Of a stretch of 64,000 nt of DNA, positions 25,876-37,937 are shown piece after piece. The stretch lies in NCBI GenBank assembly GCA_034008185.1, contig CM067084.1, forward strand, positions 6,219,385 to 6,283,384. The letters run 5' to 3'. The first letter of the stretch is position 1. Each line of letters begins with the position of its first letter. The notes below the pieces were generated by a model that saw only the letters and a list, made by a program, of their open reading frames with translations, was not told where the DNA came from and searched no databases. Origin of the DNA: Gorsachius magnificus (Eukaryota > Chordata > Aves > Pelecaniformes > Ardeidae). The translations under genes were made by a program, and so were the position numbers.

Positions 25876-28530
25876 CTAAGGCAGTGAAGACAAGACAAAG
25901 ATAAAAGAAGCCTTAAAACTTCAGGCATGCATAATGCTCCTTATGCTACATCACTGAGGCCACAGCCACACATACCTGCAATACTTAATAAATGAGCTGG
26001 TCTTTGGAAGCATAACTCCTTCAGAGAGCACCTTAAAGATTACTCTGTCTGGTATCTTTCAATGTCGGATATTAACAGTGGTACCACAGACACAGCGGAG
26101 GTGGGGAGAAAAGACCTAATCTTCAAAATATCAACACAATGAGGTTACATTGCGTTGTGGGTTTCGCTTTAAACCTATTATTCTATCTGGAATGCAGCAA
26201 AAATTATGGTAAAACATCACAAGCCTCTGTCAATTTGACATTAAATGAAATATTTCCCTTCCTGACTCCAGAATGGCATCTGTGCGTTCCTAAAAAAATC
26301 AGTTCAAATTGCTCTGTTACAAGGAGGGAGGAGTGAGAAAAAAGAGGCTCTGAAGACTACAAGAAATGTTAATAATTATTATACGGGAAACCTCATTGTT
26401 CCAGTCTTCCTCTGCCTGGCCAAGAAAACAGAAGATATCTGGCAAATGAAAGTGCAGTTCCTTTGCTATATTATCTCGTGTGCTGCTTCCCTTCCTCTGC
26501 TGTACTCCAAGCTGTCCAGTACATTCTGCCATTTGAATAAATGGATAGTGGGATGAGGGAACTCTGCCATGCTAAAACCATTACTTCTTATAAAAATTCC
26601 TGTAGTGAAGTCAAAATGAAATGTTAAAAACAAGTTCAGCCACGAGAAGTTAGAATGAAAAGTTAAGAATCTGCAGGCAAGATATCAAGTCAAATGAAAA
26701 CGTGCAGTTATATTCTCACATTCACCTTCCACCCAGGTACATATTGTATGTGTGACTCTCCCAAGACAAAAGAAAAAAAAAAATATATCTATAAAAAGCA
26801 CGCTCCTGATCTGAGAAATGAAATAGGCAAGAGTCATATAATTTAATAAGAATGAACATCCATAGGCTTGCAATCTTAGAATTCCAGGTTCATTCCAGAC
26901 AAAAATATCTTCAATGCAGAGGAAATTCTGTGAACCCAGCACAATCCCTCTTAAGGAAAATAAAGTTTTAAATTCATATTGGTATAAAACTAGTAATGAA
27001 AATGCTGAATGATTACTGACTCCTTCAAAACCAGAGCTGGTCGAAGGCAAATAGAACTGACTATCCACCTATATAATCTTGACCTGCAGTATATGTATTT
27101 TATGCCAATTAAAGCAAAAATCATACAATGACCATAAAAAGAGCAACTGCCAGAGGCAAGTTTTGTACCCAAAATAATTTTTCCCCAGACAAGAACACTG
27201 TATGTGCTGTTGCAATGGAACATTTTTGAATTTATGACATGACGTAATACCGAGGACTTTTATATAGCAACTGTAACTCTCCAACTTTTTTCCCTAGATG
27301 TATAATTACCTCTTTCAGACCCAAGCAACAGTCACCCTTTTGTAATGCAACAGTGAACGTCACTTATGGCATCCACTGGTCAGGTCTTAACACTGCTTTT
27401 GCCGAGTACTATTTTCTATTCCTCTTCCACAGAACACACAAAGCAAACCCATAACATTCACCTAATCATAACCATCATGCTTGCTCATAAGTCTCAACAC
27501 GTTAAAAGTATCATACACTTGTAAACACAACACGTTTCTTGGAAGCCAGGAAGCCAATCAAGGATATGCACACACAGAAGATACATATGTGTTCTGCGTA
27601 TCTTACAATGCCTCTTCATTTTTAAAGTAAACAGCTTATAACACAGTCTTAAAGTACTTGGGTGCTTTTTAATTTATAACACTCATGTAACAACTAGTAT
27701 AATGTGTCCGGCTATTCCTTCAAGGCTCTAGCATGTTCTACTACCTAACTTCTTCAAAAGAACGTGGAATGCACAGGATCATGACTTAAAGATATGATGT
27801 ATCTTGTGCTGTGCTTAAAGATAAAAGTTATTGGGGTTTTTTTAAGAGTTTGCTTCATATTTCAAATTTATAAGCAAGACTGACATTTTTTAGATTTACA
27901 GCCATGCTTGCTAATGTGCACTTGAACTCTGTAATCAATCTCTTCAAAATGATCAAAGTTTTGATCAAGTAGGGAGGATGGAAAAGACTGACATTTGAAA
28001 GTATGCACAGGGTCAGCTAGAGGCAGACTGGAGGGAAATACTGTACTGGAAAGAAACCAGGACAGGCAGTACCTGACCTTGCTGCCCCCAAAGAATAATC
28101 TGTTGTCTCTGAGGCAAATGAAGTTCAATTGGCCTTCCAGTAAAAAACAGGCTGCTCTTCAGATGACAGAAATCTAATACTAGGGAAAAAAACACATTTT
28201 TTATTTCCATATTTCAGTTATTTTCACTATCCTATAGGATAAATACTGGAATTTTCACCTTTAAATGGGAATATTCAATTTCACTGCTATCAGTGGGATG
28301 AGACAGCTTTGAGTTATTAAGTTCTGAAAATCTTTTGCTGACTGGTAAGACACATTAGTAGATTCTTACTAGGTTTGGGCATTGGACTCACGGACTTTTC
28401 CAAATACTTTAATGAGAAAGGGCATGCCAATAGTATGCCTTCACCCCTTAAAACATGCAATGGAAGCGGGGAAAAAAAAATCCAGAAAATAGCGAAGTGT
28501 TGGAAAGAGAAACAACTTCAGAGAAGTTGA

Positions 28531-29106
28531 CTAAGAAGGAACACGGCATGTGTACAGAAAGCAATAAGTGGAATAGCTATTAACCCTTTCTGTTAATGAA
28601 AAAGCTAAAAGACAGTTATTGAAATTCCATTGCAGTAACCTGACACACTCTCCCGTCCCCAAAAATCTCTTTCCACAGTTAAGAATTTGTGGAAGTTCCT
28701 TCCATAAATTACCACTCAAGTCATTATAAGAAAAATAATGAGAACATCTACAGCTATCTTTAGCAGGATAAAAAACTTTAGGTGAGAATATTTGAGTGTA
28801 AAAAGCAGTCTTTAGTATTGGGGAGCCAACAATAAATATCTCCCATAGGTACATTTTTCTGTAACTGTCCACTACTGGTTTTCCTGTAACTTCTGCTGAA
28901 ACATCTGGTAACATGCAATGTGCGAGACAGGTCTGGAGGAATGGTCTGCTCTGGGTGACATTTACTATGTCCCCAGCATCTGCAGAAGTGGTGTCTAGAT
29001 GAAATAAGGAGTAAATATCGAAAACAAAGCTTTCAATGCTCTCCAAGTGTGCATTAAGCAGAAGACCTGGGCAACTGAAAAGTGTATCAATGAATAATAG
29101 AGGCAA
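28531..29106 (-). other. 191-codon open frame of unknown status in the last PRDM15 intron
   Basis: The longest open frame in the window, on the gene's strand. The translation has no zinc-finger, signal peptide or transmembrane pattern that I recognise, and is rich in Phe, Leu, Ser and Cys. By rough reckoning 191 codons without a stop is unusual in DNA this AT-rich, so it may be an old coding remnant (repeat or retrocopy) or an alternative exon. It is not called as a gene. Confidence 0.2.
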
Positions 29107-29458
29107 CTGCTATTTATGTCCAAACCCTGAAAAGTCAGCAATCTCTGCAATGTGCCACTGGCAAAAGACTAGTGCTGAAGAATAACTTTGGTGAAACAAG
29201 GCAATAACTTAAAAGTATAAAAAAAGTCTCCAGTAAATGAAGGTACATAAAAATTTTCAGAGAAGGACTAGGATCAGACAGATTACAGCTGTTTCTAGAA
29301 ATACCATGGTTTAGGAAAATACAGTTCTATCAAATTAATGAGGAAAACTGAAGGAATAGTTGAAACAGGAAAGTGTCTTTTTATACAGCTCCTACTTTCA
29401 ATTAAAGAAAGAAAAAAGAATAAAATATAACCACCACTCTAAATTGGTCTGAAAAAAG

Positions 29459-29502
29459 CACGCTGTGAATCCAAGACCAGCGAATCTTGGATCCACAGTG
29501 TG
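29459..29502. repeat. Inverted repeat with 17-bp arms and a 10-nt loop
   Basis: Left arm 29459-29475 (cacgctgtgaatccaag) and right arm 29486-29502 (cttggatccacagtgtg) match at 15 of 17 positions. In RNA from either strand one of the two mismatches becomes a G-U pair. Confidence 0.85.
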
Positions 29503-30666
29503 GGAAAAATCGCATTTACACTGCACACTAGCCAACATCTGATAAACAGTATAGCAATCTGAAAGCTGACAAAGTTATTGACAATGATTTGGAGTCAGAG
29601 AAATCCTCAAGGTACTGTCTAGAGCCAGGCTGAGATTATCCCAAAAGAATACAGCAAATCTCCTGACTTGTAGACATCAGCAAAATATTGTAGCTGAAAC
29701 TTTTCATTAAATCAATACATTTTATTCTCAATGAAATATAACCAGATCAATTAACAGACCCTTGTGACTTTCATGCCAAGTGGTTATTCTAATTTTGCAT
29801 CTAATATTAGAAATTTGTGAACAAATTTACAACTGTTCAGACTGAGCCATCTAGGATATAACTGAAAGCTGGTGGTTCCCTTGTGATACTAGCTCTTAAT
29901 GAACTAGCCGCAAAACAAAGCACCTATACTAATTCTATACCCTATTCTGATGCCCTTCTCTAAATCCTCGAGCAACAACTTAAATTCTGGCACTTGATAA
30001 TTCTGAACGACATTCTTTTCCAACAGTATCTGGACATTCAACCTCCCCACCTACCTTCCAAAAGCTGTGAGATACACTGTATACGGGATGGGGTATGCTG
30101 AATGAAATCTGCTTGAACTGTACTATGATACGCTGCATTTCAGTGCTGCGAGCATACACAGCATCCATGATTTCTTCATCGAACAATATAAAAAACACCC
30201 CACAACTATGAGCAGATATTGAAAATATCAGACCAGATTTCACTGAACAGAAATGGGGAATTCTGAATTCATATTTGTGTCGTTCAACGATATCAGAAGC
30301 ATTCAGATTCCATGTTAACAAATTAAATGTCTTTTCCTGTAGAAGGTAATCTCCAACTATTAAACTGTCATACAATTTATACAGGAACCCAACCAGCATG
30401 GATTTGTAATTTGCACCATTCAAATTGCATTAATAATGGTGAAAATAACTCTTAAGGGATCCAAAACCATAAAATAAAAGGGTGTGCAACACTCCTGGCA
30501 ACTGAAGAGGGTACATAAAGTTCCCTGAATGGTCTTTCATTAGTTCGACAATCAAAGACCACATGAAGTATAACTTCAAGCCACAGCCAATAGGTGCGAG
30601 GCTATAGTCTCACTGCAGTTAGGTCCTGCTGCTGCACTGAAGTCAAGAAGACAAAGGGATAGATCA

Positions 30667-30837
<171 letters not shown>

Positions 30838-31845
30838 TCATTAAAGGAGTGGAATTCCATGCTGGATGGTGCAAGTTTTATACTCTCTCTAAGGGATTAC
30901 AGTCAGTGAAAACAACAGAAAACTACTTTCAAATGATTACGTGAAAGCTGGGAAAGCTGTGGCCTGACAGTTTCCACTTCAACACCCACTTATGAATTAA
31001 TTATCTGTTGCAGTCTTTCAAACCCAGCCATTTTGGGAGTCTGTTTTTTGTAATGCGAACGGTACAGAAACATAAAATTCCAACGTACTTTCCTTTATCC
31101 TCTACAAAAGCTTAAAGCATAAAGACAAGTAAGATGCCTATAAAAACCTCAGGTTTGTTAGCACATTTCCAAGCAGGGGAAGAGGTGGAGGGAGGAAGTA
31201 GGGGTACAAGGAAAGCTTGTGGTAGAGAAAAAACTTATTTTGAAAAGTGGTGACAGAAGGTTAATCACATATTCATTGCAGAATCTCAAAAGAAGTGCAG
31301 ATGGCAACCAAGCCATCTGTATTTTTATTAGAACTATTGGTTAGCAGCTACTGTAACATATGATGTTATAAAAGTTGCAAGCTCGCTGACATCAAATAAA
31401 TAATCAGAGATATGTATGGAAAACAACTTATATAAAGATTTTCTTCTTTGAAGTTCTTAATATAGAAACTTTTATATAAGGTGCAATTCCTCCTTTATTC
31501 CACTAAAAATACAAAATAACTGTATGGAAAACAACATTTAACTGAATTAATTAAAAGTTAGTATTATGGCACTGCACATTGTCTCACTAAAATTTTGATG
31601 CTCTAGAGGCACCTTTATTTTGAATCAAACAATTGTAGTCATTTCACTCTCATTCTACTTTTTTTCTGTAGTCCCTAATTCAGTATTGCTTAAGTTCTAA
31701 AGATGGGTATTTTAAGCAACAAAGTAAACATTTTTTTATTAAATTAAATTGAAAACAAAGACTGAAAATCAATAGGCAATAAAAATGCTAAGTCCATGGA
31801 TTAACAAATAATAGGCACTAATCTTAATGGTCTTTTGAGAAATAG

Positions 31846-32250
31846 TGTGGGATCTAAGGATAAGTGAGAAGGAACTCAGCTCAGGTGTTGAAGATACAAA
31901 GTGAAGAAACACTCTGTTTATTGAATTTCTGTTCTGAGTACACAGGGGACAATCAGATCTTCACATATCGCTGAATCCTGCCAGGTACTCAGCATAAACC
32001 GTACAAGTAATACAATGGACTAAAAATCAGCGTTGTTCTAGGTAAGTCCCAAGCTCTCTCTTTAGGGCAGCTTCTTGCAGGTACAGAGATCTCAGCAGGG
32101 GCGAAGACCGGGTTTTTCATTTTGCTCTAGTTGCGATGGGCTACCCTCCCATCAGGCTTCCGAGAAATGGCAGGGTCAGACAGAAACATCTCGAGTTCTA
32201 GTGGCAGAAATCCTTTAGCCTCACCAAAACCAGGTCATATGCTGTATACA
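31846..32250 (-). mobile_element. Candidate solo LTR of an endogenous retrovirus, in a PRDM15 intron
   Basis: About 405 bp that differs from its AT-rich surroundings (more GC, several CpGs). Read on the minus strand it starts TGTATACAG, ends GATCCCACA (TG..CA termini), and has AATAAA at 31917-31922, about 70 nt before the 3' end, as in a U3-R-U5 layout. The flanks share only the three bases TAG, so a target-site duplication is not proven. No gag, pol or env frame is beside it, hence solo. It has the same orientation as the host gene. It could alternatively be another repeat type with an internal poly(A) signal. Confidence 0.5.
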
Positions 32251-35200
32251 TAGGGAAAAGCATTTCTCCAGAAATTTCAATTTCAGATATGAGTAAATCA
32301 TGAGATACATAAAGTACATTTCAGTATGAAGCAAGACAAATCCTTCTACTGACAGAGGCTGAGTACATGGTGCCCAGCTGCATATAATCCAACTGGCTTA
32401 AAGGAAAGCGACTAAGGAGCTTTTCTGTGCAAGATTCTCCTTACATGTTTATCATCTTTGTGCTTTTTCATCATTATCTTGATTTTGTAATTTCTATGAT
32501 TCTTCAGTGGAGAATAAAACATAAAAAAATCACCAAAAAAAAAAATCTGTGCTGGTCTTAAAAAAAAAAAAAAAATCATCATCTAACCCAAAAACTTCAT
32601 GTCATGGGGAATTTTACTAGACTGACTGAAGACTGCATGGAGCAGGTCTGTAACTTTTGAGGAAATGTACAAATAAGCCATACGAAAAGCAGGTTTCTGC
32701 AACACCCCCTTAATTGGTTTTGCATCGTGGTTAACATAAACCACATTTTCTGCGAGTTCTCTGAAAACAGCCTTTCTCTGTGTAGGTTGTTCCACAGAAA
32801 GTGCAAAGTAAAGTGTATGATGTGTACATCTTAAACACCTATGAAAACATTCATTATTGCAAACTGTACCAGGTGTACTTGCTCCCTTTTTATCATCTTT
32901 TCTTCAGGTATCTGAAGAGTTAACTGGATTGTGATTATCTCACTCATTTCAGAGTTAAATGGACTTCAGGATTCCATTTCGGAAAAAGAGCCATTATGAA
33001 CGCTGGGAAGCTGAAGTCACAAACGTGGGCTGTAAAATCTTCCCCAAGGGTTATGTTTGGCTAGTTGTATTATTCCCAATGGCAAAAAGGGTATATCTAA
33101 CCATCCCCTTGGCATTTGTATTCAAATTCACATATGTAGTGCATGAAACACATCCAAAGCTGTCTTTGATCTAATTTTAGATTCCTTACATCTGTATATT
33201 CCAGAGACTTCAGCAGACACAATTCTGATTCACACCAGCCCCCTCCTCCGCTAAGCTAAGCTGCCCTTCACTCACATTTGTGTCTGTTTCAGTAAAATCA
33301 CTAGTGCTGTCCAGAGCAAAACTTGGCCCTAAGTTTCTCTCCAGAGAAAAAGACTTTTCTATCTGTTTCAAAGACCACATCATTCTCAGAGACTGATTTC
33401 TTCAAAACATTCTGTCTTTTCCTTTTCTCTCTCCCCCTTCTTCCCCTCATATCAAGTTTCCATTGCACAATACTTGGAGAAGGCAACATTTGTAACATGG
33501 AAAAGATGATGTTGGCTTGGCATAACCACCACTGCTCTAAACGTGAACAGAGAAAAAAAAAAAGAAAAAAAAAAGATAAAAACTACAGCAGTAAGCCTGA
33601 AAAAGTTAATGCCACCACGGAAGGACAATAGGGACCAACGATTAGATTAGAAGAGAGTTGGACAAATTTAAAACATCAAGGAAAGGGAAAAACCTGCTAA
33701 CTGTCAACAAAACAGGAGGTCATTGGGAAGATCATTATAAGTCTGACTTCAGAAGAGTCAGCAACTGCTAGTGCTATAAATCTACCCTCTGTTCAAAAAG
33801 CATCTGCCAGACCATGACTATGGTGACAGCAAAGCCAAAGGATTACACGTGTTTTCTTTTATTGATGATATAAATGAGGAAGGGAGCAAGGGAGAGTGGA
33901 AGAGACAGGATGTAGCTGATAACTGCTGTGATTTAATATTACATTTTTAAGTATACCAGGTATAAATAGAAATATGTAGATCAGGACTTACAACCTTCAT
34001 GCCTCTAAATAAAGGAAGGCCAAGCAGATCCCAAATGGGACTTGGTATCCTGGAAGGTGCTTCACTGTAAGACTGGTATGCTAACATAAAAGCTCCCGTC
34101 TCTGATCATTTTCACTTCACTACATTAAAACTGAGAGGAATTCAACATTTTAGCGACCACGACAAATAAGCCAGTGCCTGCAATACACAGTTCAACTGTC
34201 TGAGGATAACTGAATCATAAATAGATTGTGTTCTATGCAAATTGTGCTTTGCATTAGAAAGACATCAGAATACGACAAATTCTCAAGGCCATGTGACGCC
34301 ACCTATAACAGATTGATAGAACATGCATACAGAGTATCCTGCAACCACGGCAGATGGAAATACTTAAATGCAGAATATTTGAACTGCTAACTGCTGCTGT
34401 AGTCAACTGTATCTCCCTTAAGAAACAGAAATACATTATGTATATTAGCTTAGCACTAGTGCATGTGGTTGTTCCTGTAAGCCTGGTAAAATCGATTACA
34501 CGGGTAAAACATGAATGACTTTGGTAGGAGTGTCTCCAAATAACTTTTTAAATCTGAATTTAGAACTATTGCATGAGCTCAACAACAACAAGAAGAAAAA
34601 CATAATCTAGATACTACTATACCCAAATAAATCCTAGCTAAAAATTCAGATAAATGAGAGTTAAGAACAGTTTTAGTAACTCCTTCCAAGGTGGCAGGAG
34701 CAAGCTAAAACTGGGCTGAACCCACACTTAGGGTTTATTCTTTACTTTTTTTGTTAAATTAATTTACTACAGTGATTGCAGATTTATACTACTCAGGAAG
34801 TAAACTTATTGACTACAGAAATATTACTCAATAATCCTTTTTAACACTCAGGTTTTAATTGACATACAGAGCATAATTAAAATCCCAATGCTATCTAGGA
34901 TCTAATCTCTCATGCTCATTTTTATATATCCTGCTGAACTCAGCAGATTTACTTCTGATTTACTTCAGAATTTCACATATTGCACATTTCTTCTTGTAGA
35001 TCATGTTCACATATCTAAGCACACATTAGAATTACTAGCATCTCAGGGTAAGACATACTGACCAAGTTTCACATGACTATTAACTTGATGGATCTGCATC
35101 TTATGCTGAAAACTGTACATTTTTTACTTGTAAAAATTTTTAAAACTGCAGTCTCATTTTTGAAAATTAGTTTCAATTATTGCTAATTATTAATGTTGAC

Positions 35201-37893
35201 GTGTCCCTCAAACCACACTCAGGAGCCCTTCAGCCAGTTGTACACAGCACATATCAAAGATGGTGACCAGAACAGGTATCATCCTGTCAAAAACCCCGCC
35301 TGAATGTGAACTGAAGGTTCAGGGCTACAACAGCCTTAAAAACATGATCTCAGGGGCCTGGAAAAAGAGTCCAACCAGAGGCAGCCTAGCACAGGGTTCA
35401 TGATGCATACCCATAAGCAACCCACAATCTACCTTGCAGCCTCACTAACAGCAAGCTTCTACCAAAAGTTAAGCAGAACAGCAATGAGCACTAACAGAAT
35501 CGGACAGGTCTTTCTGCTTGGTCTAGAAACCCCGCACAGATAGTGTCAGACCATGCTGAGGGCCAGGCCAAGCGAGTCATTCTTTATGAGAAAACCTGTT
35601 AGAGAGCAGCTGTGGTAACAAACCTTTGAGCCTCAGCAAGTTCCAGTGTTCACACACAGGTTTTTTCTACATTTAAGAAGAGTGATTGGTAGTTTCACTA
35701 TCAATGATTGGTAACATGCAATGTATTGCTCAATTCTTTTTAAAAGACCAGCTTTCATCTTAATTGACGGGCTGGGAATTGAGGTACAGTGCAGTAAGAA
35801 AGACAGTAAAGTGCCTATTGAAACAAGGGTGGCTTATGTAGCTGATGTTTATTTACATTTCAGCCCTAAAAAAAAAAAAAAAAAGACTAAGCTGATTAAT
35901 GCCAGTAAGAACCATCAGTGATACTTTCTCCTAGGTCATCACCACGAGCAACACATCCCCCTTTGAGAAGAGAAGCTAAGTCACTTAAGATGACAGATAG
36001 TGCGAGTTAATGGAGTCTAGTTTTGTATTTAAGTGTGAAAAATGTGGAAGAACTAACAAGATGCTCTCTTCGTAACTGGAAAGGTTTTGGAAGTTGTAGC
36101 AAGTGGCTCACCCACAGACAGAGGCCTAATTAAACTATCAGACTTGCATTAAATTACCAAAGTAATGTTGACACAGGAAGACAAAGGCTGATGAGAATCT
36201 ACAACTCTACAGAAGTAGTAAGGATTTAAATTTTATAATGATTGAAACTCAATAAACAATCGCTTTATAAGTACACATTTCCTCACTGGATAAGTAAAAT
36301 CCTTTAAAAAAAAATTTCCAGTAACCAGAGCAGGCACAGAAACTTCCCTGCTGAAACAATTGTGAAAGGATTTTAGCAAATTTAAACAAAAAAGCCACTT
36401 TTATTGGAAGTGACTGATGTTTTTGTTAGAAAAGTTCTCCATTAATTCAGTTGTGAGTTGAAAAAAAAAATAAATCTGAAATTCTTGCAATAAAATTTGT
36501 AATGAAAATAAGAACATGCATATTCACTGAAATGCCTGCCAGAAGAAAAAAGGGCATATTTCTTTAAAAGCTCTAGTATATGCAATTAGTTGGACTTTAC
36601 TACACCATTAACTTCCCATTTTCCACAGTAGTTCTGCCTATTTCCTACCTACAATCTGTAAAGTTTTTGTTTGTTTTAAACTGCTGAAGTAATTTCCGCC
36701 CCTAAGATTTAGTGAAGGAGGGTTTATTTAATCAGCCATAAGGAAAATTCACTAGATGTTGATCTGCTCTTGCAAAAAGGACAGTATCAATATAAAAAAC
36801 CAAACAAACAACACTCTGCAAGAGAAGTTGATAATCAGTCAACATTACATAAAAAAGTGTGAAAATATAGGTGCAGTGGGATTCAAACCTTCTATATTCT
36901 GTATACAAACACAGATTCCACAGCCAAGGAAACCACAGCACTGGCAAAGTCATCATCCTCAGACAGATGTTTGGGAACTCACTCATGTCTCACCAATAGG
37001 GAAATATAGAGAAAAATCTAACATTGAAAAAAATTCAAAATTCAATCAACACCTCATATTATTTCATTAAACACTGTCATGTGCATAGAAGACTATATTT
37101 AGTACCCAATGTAAACTTTTTTTTTGGCAATAGCACAATATGCTGTTTCTAGAACACATGACCTTTTTTAAAACTTTCTTAAGCCCAAGTATTTCCTGGC
37201 AAATACAGAACAAGTGAAATTATGTCACAATTTTCAATATTGTTCTTGCTTTTTTTTTAAAAAAATTGTTTTATTTTAATATTCTTCTAGATTAAAAAGA
37301 AGAATAAAGGGGTTCATGTGAAGTTCCCAATGAGTGCCTTAACTCAGGACCTGGATGAGGACAGTTTTCTTCTTGTACTGTCCCAGCAGCAAGCTGAAAC
37401 ACTGACTTGAAGAGAAAACCTCGACATGAGACTGCCTAGCCTATCATGACTTACACCTATTCCCATGAAATTCATAAATAGAACTCAAAATTAACTCAAG
37501 GTTGGCTAACTCCCACACATACCATGTTGGGGCTCAAGTTCTTACCTCCTAAGGATATCTTGACACTGAAGTCACTTACATGACAATAGCCCATGCAGAC
37601 ATATTCATAAAAGCTTAAGACTAATACTCTCAGCCACCACTAACAAATTAACTTTGAGATTAAGGAGTTCAAGAGTTGACTTCTAAATGTATCCGACACT
37701 CAGGCCACTAGATCACACCAATCCTTGCAATTTTGAGGCTACACTACTAACAGTATCCAAGATACCCAGCTTCAAATGAACAAGAAAGAAAAGGAGACAA
37801 AGCTTCCTAAACAGCATTGTGAGTGCTGATAACTTAAGTGTCCAGAAACTACATAACATCAACTGCAATCTATTGACTGGTTCCATGCAACAT

Positions 37894-37937
37894 GTGTGTA
37901 TATACATATATATGCATATATATAAAAATATACACAC
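37894..37937. repeat. TA-rich nested palindrome
   Basis: Outer arms gtgtgtatat (37894-37903) and atatacacac (37928-37937) are perfect inverted repeats. Inside lies an 18-bp perfect palindrome centred on TGCA (37906-37923). Confidence 0.8.

Noticed and set aside
26685..27068. 127-codon minus-strand open frame in the last intron
   Set aside because: Contains a long Phe run from a poly(A) tract and overlaps other minus-strand frames (26990-27284); reads as translated AT-rich DNA.
28860..29010. Resemblance of 28900-28990 to an ancient repeat with a 'gagacagg' box
   Set aside because: Only short disjoint matches to what I remember; not enough to assign a repeat.
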